Positions 12,075 through 48,800 of a DNA stretch of 64,000 bases are shown piece after piece (the first letter of the stretch is position 1; the number at the start of each line of letters is the position of its first letter). The position numbers and the translations under genes were made by a program. This DNA comes from Bolinopsis microptera (lineage: Eukaryota; Ctenophora; Tentaculata; Lobata; Bolinopsidae), in the NCBI RefSeq assembly GCF_026151205.1, contig NC_087082.1, positions 13,859,365 through 13,923,364 of the forward strand, written 5' to 3'. The notes beneath the pieces are model-generated. The model was given only the letters and a program-made list of their open reading frames with translations, did no database searches and was not told the DNA's origin.

Positions 12075-14030
12075 AGGTCAGTACACATACGTCAAGCATA
12101 AAGAGCTTATTCATTATGCGGGATCAGGTGGAAATCGTGCAGAGGCAAGGCCAAGAGCACGCTATCACATGATTCATGATTACCCGTTCAATTTTGCTAA
12201 CGATAAACAGATCGTTTGTTAACTTCGTTATTTTAAATCCATTTCGCGCCATCTTTTTAGATCGTTTTTTCAAATTGGCGACAAATTCCTCGAATGAGTA
12301 GTTACATCAACCATCTCACATCTGCAAAGTTACAGGTCTCAAATCACTCACAGTCAGCCGCTCTGGCATGGTTAAACACCTTCCTTGTGTTGTTGGTTAA
12401 TCATATGAGCGGGATATAAATACCTCATTTCATTTCAAATATGAATCATAGCTATGTTATATAAGGCCTCCCCCCGGCCACTGTACATCAATATGCTTGT
12501 TTCATCACTCGAATGCATCAACTTCATCAAAACCTTATGGCCATGATTGAGGGTCAAATGTTTTGTACGCCTTAGAAACTGATTAAATTTAATGACACCA
12601 TTAGACAAATTATAAATTTACAGCTAATAGCCTAATAAGTTACATCGGAATAAAACTACAGAAATAAACGTTCATTGTCTCACTTTAACTTTAAGCGTTC
12701 ACAGTTCATTCTTAGCATTTTAAATATATGTGAAAAAACTTTTTCGATCATCTGAAACTTGTCCACTGACATGATTTCGTCACCATGGTTACGGTGTTAT
12801 CACAATGGTAAAGGTTTCGCTCAGTCACTGGTACCTGCGTGTGTATAACTGCCTGCAATATGCTTTACTATCAGCATCAAAGCGACTAAAGTCTGTTTCT
12901 TTAAGTCTTTAGGAATTATGTAAATAAAAGTGGTAAATAAAAATGTAGATAAATCTAAAAGCAGTTGAAAAACATTTCAAATTCACACTCCCAAACTTAA
13001 CATATTCTAAAGTTGAATTTTAAACACATAATTTACACATGTAGATTGTAAAACTAAAACACGCTATCATTCAACATTTAACACGCAACATTGATGATCA
13101 ACAGACGTCAGATTATAAGCTGCCGTGACGTCACACCCAGGCAACGTGACGTCACACCACATGTAGATTATCAACTGCTGAACGCAGATCGGTCAGTTTT
13201 CCACTTGTTAGTTTCAGAAAAGAGACCCAAGTCTCTAGCAAGTGACCTAGTAGAGAGCCTGACATTGACCATTCCTCGGTTTCTCACTGCTGTAGGACTT
13301 GTTCTCAGGGCGGAGGCATCTAGGGTGGGCAACTGACGGGAATAACTGGGGTGTCCGCGTTAAGGGACAGTATGGTTAGAAAAAGTAGAAGGCAATATGT
13401 TTTTTAGAGGACAACATAGGAGTCAACATAGAGGACATTTAAAGAGGGCAACATAAATGATAATATAGAGGAAAACCTAGAGAGAAACGTAGAGGGTCAA
13501 TAGAGGAAAATATATGTTTTTAGAGGACAAAATATGGAACAATATTGAGAAAGAGAAAATCGTGCTGGAGGGCAGAATATTATGAAAAATGCATTCATGC
13601 ATATCTTCTGCTGTCAACTGAATCGTATTTGTAAACATGATGATACCGGATGAATGGTAAAAAGAAATCACGCAAGAAATACACTTGTAAACGTTTATTC
13701 AATAATTATTTGAACGATCTGTGCTGTACAATCACTAAACATAGAATCAACTTTATAATTCAGATTAAGACGTATAATGAACGTTAATCACAACGTTGTC
13801 ACAATTAGTTGAACGAATAGTCTAACCTTGAACTGTTTTGCGGATCAAGATAAAAGTTCCGTTCCCTCGTAGCCTTTTTGTTGGAATCCGTCTCTGAAAT
13901 TATCAGAGTCCAAACTTGATCGTCGATTCGGTAACAATGTTTTTACCATTTGCAAATGTTTAAATTTCATACACACAACATACACACAACATAAAATTAT
14001 AATAATATGTAAATTAACTAAGTGACGTTA
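11766..14030. other. Gene-free stretch with G tract and weak tandem repeat
   Basis: No supported gene. A G homopolymer of about 30 bases lies near 12,041-12,072. At about 13,390-13,540 there is a degenerate repeat of an ATAGAGGAAAAC-like motif. The remainder is AT-rich sequence and includes the 3' flank of LRRC9 (transcribed leftward). Confidence 0.5.
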
Positions 14031-32356
<18,326 letters not shown>

Positions 32357-32693
32357 CCGACTTGTCTTCACAAGATGCTCATGCTATTAGATATTCATAC
32401 AGTTTGTGTTGAAACGAGCTAAAAACTGAAACACATCAAAACATTTGACACACATAATTTCGCAAGACACAATATTTTGTGGGCTATAACAAACTGGAAT
32501 GATTGATGACACTCAAAATCCTTTTAAGAATTCAAGAAAAGTTATCAACAGGTGAACCAATTATATACATAAATAATAAATATGCTAAATAATGATTACA
32601 ATTTTTGCATAACTACCACAAGATGCCTGCATCTTTTATCAGATTCACGTTTTGTCCTAGTCTGACCCTAGAAAATATTGAAAATTCCACATG
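32357..32693. promoter_or_regulatory. 337-bp gap between DYNC2I2 stop and LRRC9 start
   Basis: Both genes run leftward, so this AT-rich spacer must hold the DYNC2I2 3'UTR and the LRRC9 5' region. I see no clear AATAAA on the minus strand and no X-box-like motif. Either very compact genes or co-transcription would fit. Confidence 0.45.
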
Positions 32694-34465
32694 TCACTCA
32701 TAAGAGGAAGCAGCTATACGCTCCAACATTTTAACCTCCCCTCTTATTTGAGATGAAAGTCCCTGGCTCAGTTTCCATACCTTTACGGTACCTTTACTGT
32801 CCCCTGTACTTAATGTATCACTTTTAGAGTTGAACTCTATCGAGTAGACTGGAGACTTGGTCTGATTGACGGGGATTTGCAGGACAGGGCCGACTCTGCT
32901 TTTCTTCAGATCGTAGATAAGGAGTGAGCCATTAGCGGTGATGGCTGCAAACACAAGTGGACGTACAGGCGACCACTGAACTCCAAACACATAGCCAGAG
33001 ACGGGTTCCAGCACCTGGAATGGCTTAGGTTGCAGAGTGTTGTAGAGTCTGATAGTTCCGTCGGTAGAGGCTGTCAGGAACAGGTTCCTGTGGACTGGGG
33101 AGAAATCCACATCATAGACTGGTCCATTGTGAGAGTTGTATACCAGGGTGATGGGAGATCGGAACTGAATCTTGATTCCCTTGTCAAGTGGTAGTTCTGT
33201 AGACAGAGTTGAGCACTTGAGAACAAGTCCACTCTCAGAGCCCACCACAAACGTGCTCTCGTCCTCGTGAGAGAAGCTCATTGCAGTACCGCCGATATCA
33301 GCAGTTCTAGATGAAGGTGCAGTTGGGTGGTCACGGGGAATGTAAGCCCCAGTTATAACAAATCCCTGAACTAGAGTCAGTTCAGGATCTTGGTAACGGG
33401 ACAACTTTACTTCCCATCTCAATATCTTACCGTCCATACCAAGACTCAACAACATGTTCGATTTAGATGAAATCTGCCAACACAACTTTGTAACCGGCTC
33501 ATGGTGACCATCTTCAACATTCTTTGACACACAAACTTCTATATCTTCAGTTCTTGACAAATCCCAAATGATTATCTGTCCATTAAACGCACCTCCAGCG
33601 CAAAGGTTTGGTAAAATAGGATGATACTCGACACACATCAGACAGCTGGCAACATCCAACGCTTGGTCTGCTTTGTTGACATTAATTCTTCCACGATCAA
33701 CATTCCAGGTGCAGAACATGCCCTTGTGAGTACACCAGTCTTCGTGATCATGTTTGCCATATGCAACACCAATCACAGAACCACTGGCGTTCCAAGACAA
33801 ATCCTGTACTGACATTTGAAACTCTAGTGGGGAATGGTTTAAAGTGAGAGTGTTGTTTACTGATGAGTTGTGCATTCCTAACACGTTCTCCAGCCCTTTA
33901 AATGCTGTGGAGTTAAGATTTTCTTCCAAGTTCTTGATAACGGTCGCCTCCACACTCTTTAGAAATTTAGCGATATCATCCATATTATGGTCTTTCCCTT
34001 TCTTAGACTGAACTGTGTCTGTCTGAACTTCAGTTGAACAGACATCATAAGACTGAGCAGAGGCATCATTGGTGAGAAGTGCACTAGTTTGTGTTACTCT
34101 TGACTTTGAACTCCTGTGATAAAAACAATTGCAGTTTGGACTTAACGATATGAAGGTTTTGAATTAATGTTTCTGGGCCGGAAATAATATGAAGTATAAT
34201 AAAGCTGTTCAAAACAGTGGAATATTTCTGGAAACTTTTGAATAACAGGAGCAAAAAGGTTAAGCCTACAGTCGAATTTTAATACACAAAATATGGTGAA
34301 AATGAGCCCAAATTGACATGTTCTTCTGACCTATTATATTTCCCTTGGACAGTGTTTCTTCAAAAGAACAAATATTAACGAATTGATCATGATCATGATA
34401 ACTAACCTCGATTTTTGCCAAGTTGATGGGCACGTAATACAAGTCTGTTCTTCATCTTTAAACAT
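32694..34465 (-). CDS. DYNC2I2: DYNC2I2 (WDR34), dynein-2 intermediate chain
   Basis: Two coding exons, 34407-34465 and 32694-34113, joined in phase 2: 492 aa (human 536). A short N-terminus with STEVQTDTVQ resembles the VQTE light-chain-binding region of WDR34. DIAKFLKSVEATVIKNLEEN aligns with its FLRRVEAMVIRELNKN block. The rest is a WD40 propeller: LSWNASGSVIGVAYGKHDHE, GGAFNGQIIIWDLSRTED, GPVYDVDFSPVHRNLFLTAS, WSPVRPLVFAAI, SPVYSIEFNS and a final GTVKVWKLS. The protein is an intermediate chain of cytoplasmic dynein-2, the retrograde intraflagellar transport motor, so the organism builds cilia. The ATG is 11 nt after an acceptor-like CCGCACAG on the minus strand. Confidence 0.93.
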
Positions 34466-34589
34466 TTAGAGTCTTTCTGTGCGGAAGAATTAATTGAAAC
34501 TCATATACATGCTAGTGAATTAGAATCTTGAAAAAAAAAGAAGCTTTTGTGAAGTCTGTGAGCCTCCCCTCTAGCTCTAGTAACATGCA

Positions 34590-34819
34590 GTGAAAAAAAG
34601 GAAGGGCCCCGCTGACCCTGCTGTGAGGGTGGGGGCGCCAAATGAATGACAATTAATAAAAAACTTAACTGAGGTGTTAGCAAAACTGTGTGTTTTGCTC
34701 TACAAACACACTTTTTTAGAAATTTTACTGGCGTATCCTCTAAAATCACCTAATTTTTCCAATTTTAGGGAGGGGCACCAAAAGGGGAGGGGGCGCCAAC
34801 AGGTAACGTTACACCACTG
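34590..34819. mobile_element. hAT-type MITE, left-truncated copy
   Basis: The right end GTTACACCACTG (34,808-34,819) and the interior GTATCCTCTAAAATCACCTA and GGGGCACCAAAAGGGG match the complete copies at 38,820-39,103 and 57,860-58,166. The CAGTGGCGTAAC end is missing on the left. Confidence 0.75.
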
Positions 34820-35507
34820 GTAACATGAATTTGAGTAACTAGTAAGAAAGTGTTAAAAGCCTTGTTCAATTAAGTCATGGAACATGCCTAGATAAGGGTT
34901 ACCCATATTGAAATATGGGAGACCCCAACCCGTGCAGTTAGCTGAGATATCTCACAGCAAGTAGACCAAAGTGGCTCTTGCTTTTAAAAGGCACATCAAC
35001 TACCCGAAATGTTGAGATGTAATGGAAATGTAACATATTTATTGCCAATTATTCAATCAATACATATCATAAATTCTAATATTGGAAACACAATGCAGAA
35101 TGGATGTCTTAAACTATAATTTTGTTGTCACTAATAATCTATTTACTTTCAAAGTTGAAATTTAGTTAAGTATGAAATGCCACCACATCATAGTTAGGGT
35201 AAAATACAATTCTTAAAAAATTTAAAATTAAGAAGATTGCTCTATGACTTCAAATTTAAAATTTAGCAAGAGATGTCTAATTTTTAAATAGTTGGTTACA
35301 GTTTATGACAGTACTGGCATGACCAATTTTATTGTGGCTGGTAAAAGGACCCAGTTGCCTGTAAGGGCTTTACCGAACCCCTGGGGACCACAATGTGATA
35401 GGATCAAGCCAGATGTTTCTATGTAGAGCAATTTATTTATTTCGGAGCTATGGTTACGTGGTATAGCTGGTGGTCATGTTTAAAGGTCAGTTTATCCTTG
35501 TGTGCTA

Positions 35508-35593
35508 ATTATCCATTACATTATCCATTACATTATCCATTACATTATCCATTACATTATCCATTACATTATCCATTACATTATCCATTACAT
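35508..35593. repeat. 12-bp tandem repeat ATTATCCATTAC, about 7 copies
   Basis: Near-perfect head-to-tail copies, with no overlap with an exon. Confidence 0.9.
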
Positions 35594-36003
35594 CCAGATG
35601 CTTAGTGATGTGAGTAAATCATGCCCTTCTACAATATATAACGTTTAACTATAAATTTGTTTTTACCACAGAAACTGTGGCACTACTCTCATTGATAGTT
35701 TAAGCGTTTTTTTCCCCAGCACTACTACACAACAAAAACCTGTCGGCCCACCGAGGAAACACAGTCGCAGAACAAAAAACCCATTGCTTTAACTGCGACG
35801 CAACAGTGGAATGCAAAATGAATGCCGGGTTTAGGGTTACAGTATAAGCAATATTTTTACTTTGATATCACGAAATCGTAAGCAACTCGTTACAACATGT
35901 ATTGCAGTATCGTCAATTACGATCATCATTGATAAATTTTTTAAAAACTTAATTTTAATTTTTCTATTAATTCAAAATTATTTCGTGTTTAAAAGCAAAC
36001 TTC

Positions 36004-36715
36004 ACATAGCCATGTGTCTACGCGTACTGCGTGACGCGCTTGTTTCACAAGTAGGTCGCGCGCTACTGCAAGCGAAAGGGCTCTGGTTAGAGCAATAAGC
36101 AAACAAAATTTTAATTTATTTATATTACAGTGAAATTTTCAAAACAATAAATTAATGAACAATGTTTACTTGATTGACGATTTCAATCCTTCGCAGTTCG
36201 GCGTTGCCCAATGGTGCATTTCACTTAACCATGTGCTTTCGCGCCAATTCGGGCGCACTTATTTCACAAGTCAAGAAATAAGTGCCCGCCGTGAGGCGGG
36301 CGCGCGCTAGTGCTAGCGCAATTGGAGGACTTCGCCGCTTCGACGCGCCGCGCGAACTAGCATTCTTGCTTCGCATCGAAGCATCGTCGACGATCGTTGC
36401 TCTGCTTCGCAGAGCAACGATCTCGACGGATTGACATCGTCAATCAATAGCGCAAGGGCTCTGGATAGAGCAAATGGTGCATGACTGCCGATTTAACGGT
36501 TGCTATAACCAACGCCCTCTTGCTTACCTGGGGACCTCAAGCTATTAATAGAGATTAGGCGGAATGACAGGCTGAGCGCGGGCCAGTAACCCTCTTGCTT
36601 GCAGTAGCGCGCGACCGCCGAAGGCGGCAAAGTATATTTTATTTGTGAAACAAGCGCGGTCTAGTAGTGTATCGTGTTAAAAATGTTTACTTTTGCGTCA
36701 GAACGTTCATGGTTC
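36004..36715. repeat. Foldback-type GC-rich elements (ACCATGTG...TTTCACAAGT family)
   Basis: At least two partial copies share blocks with 54,173-54,545: the AACCATGTG end, TTGTTTCACAAGT with GTGAAACAAGCG inverted, GCAAGGGCTCTGG, and the internal GGCGGAATGACAGGCTGAGC (inverted). Arms are complementary, so the unit folds on itself. No coding potential. Confidence 0.6.
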
Positions 36716-37280
36716 ATACGCGGCGCAAAATAGTATTTTTGCGCGGCATTTTCTAATTTATATATTACAGATTTGCTAAAATAATAATGAATTTAGTACA
36801 GCATAATGTATTATTTTGTGCGCGGCGCAGCCACGGCACGCAGTAATGCTGTCTGCATCGCACTGAAAAGCTACGTTTGACGTTGAAAATTTGAAAAGAT
36901 ACGTTGTTCAAATGTGCGCAATTTATGTTTTATGACTTTATAAATGATACGAAAATCTTTAATATTTATAATTAAGTTCAGATTTTTAAAAAATCATCAA
37001 ATATTAAATTATAAATTGTTACACTTTTATTTTGATAAATGAAAAAATGCACACCTGCACCCTATTACAATTTTTAGTTTTATTCGTTTCCTTGCCAAAT
37101 ATCAATCGTCGGTTGAACACTGAACAGCTAGTAAAAAACTGTAGCAGAAACCTGTTTAACCCTAAAATAGTGTCAACAGACAACAATATTTATTTATTTT
37201 GACACCATTTAGGCCATTTATTTCTTTTTGCAATTTTGTATTCATTCATACTCGTCAATCTTTCTGCTTTCGCGGTTCTT

Positions 37281-37350
37281 ACTGGGCGGCGCTCAGCCTG
37301 TCATTCCACCGAATCTTTATGTTTATGAACATAATAGCCTGGGGTCCCCA
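37281..37350 (+). repeat. Dispersed repeat GCGCTCAGCCTGTCATTCC
   Basis: GCTCAGCCTGTCATTCCACC through ATAATAGCCTGGGGTCCCCA is shared with 10,084-10,145, with 54,343-54,422 and, inverted, with 36,530-36,590. At 54.3 kb it is the centre of a foldback element, so the isolated copies may be its remnants. Confidence 0.65.
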
Positions 37351-37403
37351 GGTAATTGCGGTTCTTGCGGGTATTCGCATTTGTTGATTTGACTTGTCAT
37401 ACG

Positions 37404-37495
37404 TTGTATGACCCGCCGCGCACGAAGTGCGCGGCTCCCCCTGTATCGTCGTAACGATATAGTGAAACGGCCGTGGGGGTCGCAACGTGATACAA
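37404..37495 (+). mobile_element. Short palindromic MITE-like element, TTGTATSAC ends (copy 3)
   Basis: A 92-bp copy of the 8995/9414 family: TTGTATGACCCGCCGCGCAC at the left, GTGATACAA at the right, with internal hairpin GCGCACGAAGTGCGC. Confidence 0.6.
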
Positions 37496-37891
37496 GATTT
37501 GACGTGGTAGCAGTAAAATGGTAACAGATTATTCCACGAATGATATAGATAAAATTAACAATTCTGCAACATACGATGTTCAGTAGGATGTGTGACATGA
37601 TGGCATGACTAGATAAATTGTTTGTTAAAATTGTTTTGGTCATGGTAATAACCATATCCTATGTTGTTAATGTCAACCTATCATAATATCACGAAAGCAA
37701 TGTAATTTCATTTCATAACAATTTAAAATCTAATTCAAAATTGAAAATGGAGGAAAAAGAAAATTGAATTAATGCAAAATATAATTTAAATATTTTTCTA
37801 AAATGTTACCACGACTTGTATCTCACGGAATTTTTGTTCATTAAGTCCACTCACTGCTCTATTCTCTCGATTGGCAGTCCAGCACTGTACT

Positions 37892-40800
37892 TCAGTCAGT
37901 CTCTTCAAACCTCCGGAACAGTTTAATGATTGGCTTGTTGAGTTCTTTACAACAGGCAATCTGGTTGATTGAATTAAATTAAATTATAAATTTAGTCTAA
38001 TTATGGAATTGACGTGAGTGTCATCACCAAATGTATGGTAGAATGTGCATGATAAGATGGCATCAACCAGAACAGGTTATCTCAACCTGCTTGGAATGAT
38101 GACTTCAAATATACAGTACTTGCTACTACACACAACACACTTGCTATCATATTTCCAATTATCTGATTGCGGTAAGATTGTGTCAAAAAACATGTGAGAC
38201 TAAGAGGGTTCAGTGTGATCATGCTCGATATAATTTTAAAATTGTTCAAAACTCCACAGAAAGCAAACCTGGGCTACTGCATTTACCAATCCCGATAGTG
38301 CATGAGCTGCATAATACCAGTTGTACAAATACATCTCAGCTTCTTTATTTCCACCTGTGATAGAATGCAGGGATAGTGTAGTGATAATATTTTAAACACT
38401 ATAACAAAATATAAACTACCGATTAGATTCTAGATGTTTTGGCAGACTCTCTCCTTATTTAACCCTCATGCTCACAACTTATCGCTTTAAAAATTTTCCC
38501 CCTTGGCCTTGCCATGTTCAAACTGTCAAGAATGTTACCTGATAGTATGATGAATGTACTCTTTGTACCAGTAAACACGTAAATGAGGATGTATGCCACC
38601 CAAGGAAAGTTTGTCACAAAATAGCTCAGTGCCATAATCAAGGTCGAAATAACAACACTCTTCTCTCTATCTGGAATATAATGGTTTGACTGATTTAGAG
38701 GGGTTGACAAAGTTAAACCATTTTAATTCTAGCTACGAAATACTTCCTGTCTTATCAACTATTCCACCAGAGAAACATCAAATTCTAGGACCATTTTATT
38801 CACATCAGAGCGCTATTTGCTGTGGCGTAACGTTGCCTGTTGGTGCCCCCGCCGAAAATGCGCCCCCTGTTGGCGCCCCCTCCCCTTTTGGCGCCCCTCC
38901 CTAAATTGAACAAATTAGGTGATTTTAGAGGATACGCTGGCAAAATTTCTAGAAAAAAGTGTTTCTAGAGCAAAACGCGCAGTTTTGCTAGTATCTCAGT
39001 TAAGTTTTTCAAAATTGTCCCACATTCAAACGACGATTTTGCGCCCCCCTAAGATGGCGCCCCCTGCACAGCGGGGTCAGCGGGGCCCTTAGTTACGCCA
39101 CTGGCTATTTCTCAATATGAAAAAGTGCTTTACACCATTCTTAAACCAATAATTTAAGAAAGAACATGTGCACAACCATGGAGGAAATGTACTTTACACA
39201 CATTTTGCACAGGATAATGTGCTAGAAATAAGTGTGGCTTAATTGTTGATACTTATTAATTTCAAATACTCTGACAAGTTATGCATTTTTCTCTCCTTGG
39301 GGTAAGTATGTGCCGCGGTCAAAACAGCAATGCAAATTCTTTGGTTTCGTAATTTTGGTTTGATGAATTTGATGTTTTACAGTATAGCTATCAACCTGCA
39401 GTCAATCAATTATCATCAAATGGAATATACTTGCTGAAAATATATCTTTGTGTTTACTGTTTACTTAAATGGAACTTAATTAGCTGTTCCAACCTGAGAG
39501 ACGTGACAGTTCTACCAAGACCAATGATCCAGTGCGACATAATCGTGTGTCATTACCTCTCACTTCATGAATATAGCTTTCCATGCTACTCCTTGGAGTA
39601 TCTGTAGCCTGAAAAAAAAACAAAGGATCATAAATAATAACCAAGCTAATAGATGACTTTTAAATGTTCATGCAGTAACGTGACTGAGATTTTCATTCTA
39701 GGATCATCACTGTAAGTTCAATAAAATTTTGTGTCAATGCTTATTTGAGTTTTTTAGTATGTGATTCTCACCGACTTCATTGGAACATTTTCTTCTTTCA
39801 CCGACTTTAACTTGAAAAGCTTGTAAGAAACGATCAAACTGCCACAAACTATGACAAAGTAAGATGGTAGGGTTGGAAGCAGGGTTAACACACTGAAATA
39901 AAGTGTAATAATTTATTGCTTATTAAAATGATAATAATTTATTGCTTATTAAAATGACTTTAAGTAGACTCTAAAAGTTGCATAATATGTTTCAGCCCAG
40001 ATTTTCAGGAGTAATGTAAAGCTGATCTTACCCTATTGCAATATGTTTTACAACTTTATTCTCAATGACAACTGCTATTCGATAATCACAGAAGGCCCAC
40101 TCTGGTATGTAGCACATATTTTCCCCCACAACAAAGGGCATTATTCCTGAAAATTAACGTGAGTCAATTTGTATTGTACATCATGAACAGAGAAACTGTT
40201 TCAAGAGTTGCATTACTGAGGCAAGGTTATAACTTATGGAGTGTCGTGTAGTAATCTTTAGCATACTGCTATACTAATTGGGATAAGTTATGCTTTGTGG
40301 TATTTTGATTATTTAATTTATGTAAATCATGTGCTTCATTTCGAATCTTCGCAATATGTTGAAAAACGATTATTTACCAAGAGCAAGTCCAAACATCCAT
40401 GCAGTTGTGAACACTAGGTAGTGCACTCTTCTGTATTGTACCAGATACAAACAATACTTGTGTGGCTTACTCACTGCAACGAGTCGCCATATTGTCAGAT
40501 ACATTAGCAGAATGGGCAAAGCTACTGTGAAAACTTGGTACAATATGCCTGAAGGTAAATAAGAAATGTAACAATTTACACATCATGCAAATTTCACTTT
40601 AATTTAAATCGTCATGATACTAATGATATCTTATTTACATCTGTTTCAATGTCATGTTCTTTTAGTAACCTTATTCATAAGAAAGCACTATTAGTTGCAT
40701 TATACCTGGTATCTGGCATAGCGTGATGTTGAGAAATATGTTGTGCAAATATTCTTTACGGTTCCCAGATGTCAGCATGTTTTTTGCCATCACCAAAGCC

Positions 40801-41187
40801 AACAGCCCTGAAAACCCCCTCAATTTGAAAAGACCCCAACTCATTGAAAGCATATATAATCATGGCACTTTCAATCAGAAACTTCTTTATCTATTCTAAT
40901 TTATTTATTAAAACTAAAGAATAATTACCTGATATGAAATCAATTGAAGCTATCTGAATGAGCAGACTAGTAACTCCAAATCTGCGTCTTTGTGAGAACA
41001 CGACCAACAGATACGAGTTAAAGATACTGCAAAAGATCCCAATAATAACAAGCAATATTCCTATGGTAGTGTCAGCTGAGTGGTGACTGGGAAATATTGG
41101 TCGGGTGTCGTTGACGTCAGACTTTCTTGTTCCGTAGGAAAAGTTCTGGTCTATGTATTCATGGCAGTGATCTTCAAGTGTTTGCAT
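37892..41187 (-). CDS. Divergent seven-transmembrane receptor
   Basis: Nine exons: 40929-41187, 40706-40807, 40378-40548, 40032-40146, 39772-39892, 39557-39608, 38539-38670, 38269-38354, 37892-37960; phases agree, 368 aa. The N-terminus carries N-glycosylation sequons (NFS, NDT). Hydrophobic helices follow in order: GILLVIIGIFCSIFNSYLLV (TM1), the SLLIQIASIDFISG region (TM2), LHNIFLNITLC into LPILLMYLTIW (TM3), YLVFTTAWMFGLALGIMPFV (TM4), LPTLPSYFVIVCGSLIVSY (TM5), STLIMALSYFVTNFPWVAYI (TM6) and YYAAHALSGLVNAVAQ (TM7). A short tail has cysteines and a basic amphipathic helix (KPIIKLFRRF). The order and the cytoplasmic WRLVAVSKP after TM3 suggest a rhodopsin-class relative, but DRY and NPxxY are absent. 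Ligand unknown. Head-to-head with PTEN, about 1.4 kb apart. Confidence 0.75.
38820..39103. mobile_element. hAT-type MITE with 8-bp target duplication, in receptor intron
   Basis: Ends CTGTGGCGTAACG and GTTACGCCACTG. Target-site copies GCTATTTG (38,812-38,819) and GCTATTTC (39,104-39,111) flank it; 8 bp is diagnostic of hAT transposons. 284 bp, no coding capacity. Confidence 0.85.
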
Positions 41188-47029
<5,842 letters not shown>

Positions 47030-47640
47030 CAGTTACCATGGTAACAGTTGCCCTCATGTTTACCTCAGACAAGTAACTCAAACTCCCTGTTTCTATCAGT
47101 TGCGCAACCCGTGGTCTTGTTCTGTAATGCGTGCAGTGCTGCCCCAACTCTAGCAGTTACCATGGTCACGGTAACCACGTGCTAATTGTTTATCCGCACC
47201 ACGCATCCATCCTGTGCGACTCTGGAAAGTGTGTCTCATTTTAATAAGAAGGCTTCGTGATCTTTTGTCCGCTTGCAACTGAGAGTAAATAATTTTAGGA
47301 TATAGGTTCTTTTATGTTGCGAAAATTTAGGTTTAAGCAAGGTGTGATATGAGAATTAAATGACCATATAAGGTTATGTTGTCATGGAAATACTACTATT
47401 ATATAAGGATTGATCTGAGAAATCCTCTTCAATAATTTTTCATTGCTCTATTGGTGAAAAGAGTGTTGTGTTGATTTACCTGCTTTTAAAATGTCGGTAC
47501 AGAATTATTGATTTTTACGTGATGTCTAGAGCTTAAAAACTAATTCCTTTGAAGTGCTATCAGTCGGTTTTTACGATTTTTATTTTTATTTGTTGCTCAT
47601 CAAATAAAACGATGTTGTTCAAATTGATTTGTTTTGTAAT
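47030..47640 (+). other. PTEN 3'UTR with poly(A) signal
   Basis: Follows the PTEN stop. AATAAA at 47,603-47,608 is followed by a GT-rich stretch. The region includes two X-box-like palindromes, annotated separately. Confidence 0.55.
47032..47045. promoter_or_regulatory. X-box-like palindrome GTTACCATGGTAAC
   Basis: A perfect 14-bp palindrome matching the RFX-factor X-box consensus (GTNRCC-n-RGYAAC). It overlaps the start of the PTEN 3'UTR. A related GTTACCATGGTCAC is at 47,156-47,169. Confidence 0.45.
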
Positions 47641-48126
47641 ACGCTATGTTATTGTATGAATGCTCTTAAGGTGGTCCAGTGAAATTCTCACCAGGATTTC
47701 ATGCAAAACTTGCAGTTCTTTTACGTATATATTGGGTTTAAAAACGAGCAGTGGGCGTCCTTTGTCATTGTGCATAACTGACTCCCTTATAGAGAAAACC
47801 CCGTCGCTTAAAGTTAAAACACCTATAGTGTATGGTACTATTTCAAGATATATAATATACATATTATATAATGTCAGTGTTCATTTAAAGGAGAATATGA
47901 TATCACGTGATGACCACATAAGGTAGTGACAGCCAAATCAAGTACAAGTGTCATATTATATCAGTGAAGCCTCGCTACGGAGCTTGCGAGCATTGTGATA
48001 GGTGTATATATAACATATAGCAGCAGCCACGCTCTCATCAGTTGGATTTATGAGATTATTGTTAGAAGTAGTAAAGTGTGTCGTTTAGTATTTGTTTCCA
48101 TGGTATGATATGTATGGTGTGTTGTA

Positions 48127-48162
48127 GTTACCATGGTGACGAATTGTGGTTGCCATGGTAAC
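48127..48162. promoter_or_regulatory. Two tandem X-box-like palindromes upstream of the glutaredoxin-like gene
   Basis: GTTACCATGGTGAC (48,127-48,140) and GTTGCCATGGTAAC (48,149-48,162), 22 bp apart. They lie about 0.6 kb before the glutaredoxin-like exon. RFX binding is inferred from the consensus alone. Confidence 0.45.
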
Positions 48163-48400
48163 GCGAGTATTAGCCTCCTCTCTCTCCGATTGTTAGATAC
48201 TACGATTATATATAATTTGTTCTGTACATAATTTTATACAAACTTACACGCGTGTGTTGACTTCTAGTTGATCTGTGATGTTTGTATTCAAGTTTATCTC
48301 CTTAAGGAATGTATTCGGTCGCTATGGAAACGAGCACTTTTCAATTTGTTTGTGGCATGCAAATTACGACATCAGTGCAGGAGTATTAAAATAGTGCCAG

Positions 48401-48408
48401 CAAAAAAA

Positions 48409-48446
<38 letters not shown>
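48401..48446 (+). repeat. Poly-G tract of about 37 bases
   Basis: Follows AAAAAA. One of several G or C homopolymers of 15-37 bases in the window. Confidence 0.9.
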
Positions 48447-48800
48447 TGGGGTAGGAGTGAGATGGGACCAGTATTTAAATGGGTAGATAATGAGAGTATA
48501 TTCTTGCCATATTCTTGCCACATTTATTTCACCAAATTGAAAATGTCGAGATCGGGGAAATAGTTTCACAAATAAAAACAGCACCGAAATTCCGTAACAC
48601 CCATTTATATCCTTGTTAAGTTCAACTGTAAAACTGAGTAACACATCGCCAGCAGTAGATATGAAGTACAGGTGATGTTGCCAGGGTGACGATGGTGGGA
48701 ATCAGAGCGGTGGTCAGCACCTTTAAACATTCCAGACTCACCAGCCTGGCTCGACAGAAGAGGCCTCACAACTCTCAGATCAATCCAGTCCAGAAGATGT

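Larger units (their letters stand above)
34820..37890. other. Intergenic repeat region
   Basis: No supported gene. Contains a 12-bp tandem repeat (ATTATCCATTAC, about seven copies, 35,508-35,593), GC-rich foldback repeats (about 36,004-36,715) and a TTGTATSAC palindromic element (37,404-37,495). About 34,870-35,030 and 35,330-35,420 are of intermediate GC and could be old repeats. Confidence 0.5.
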
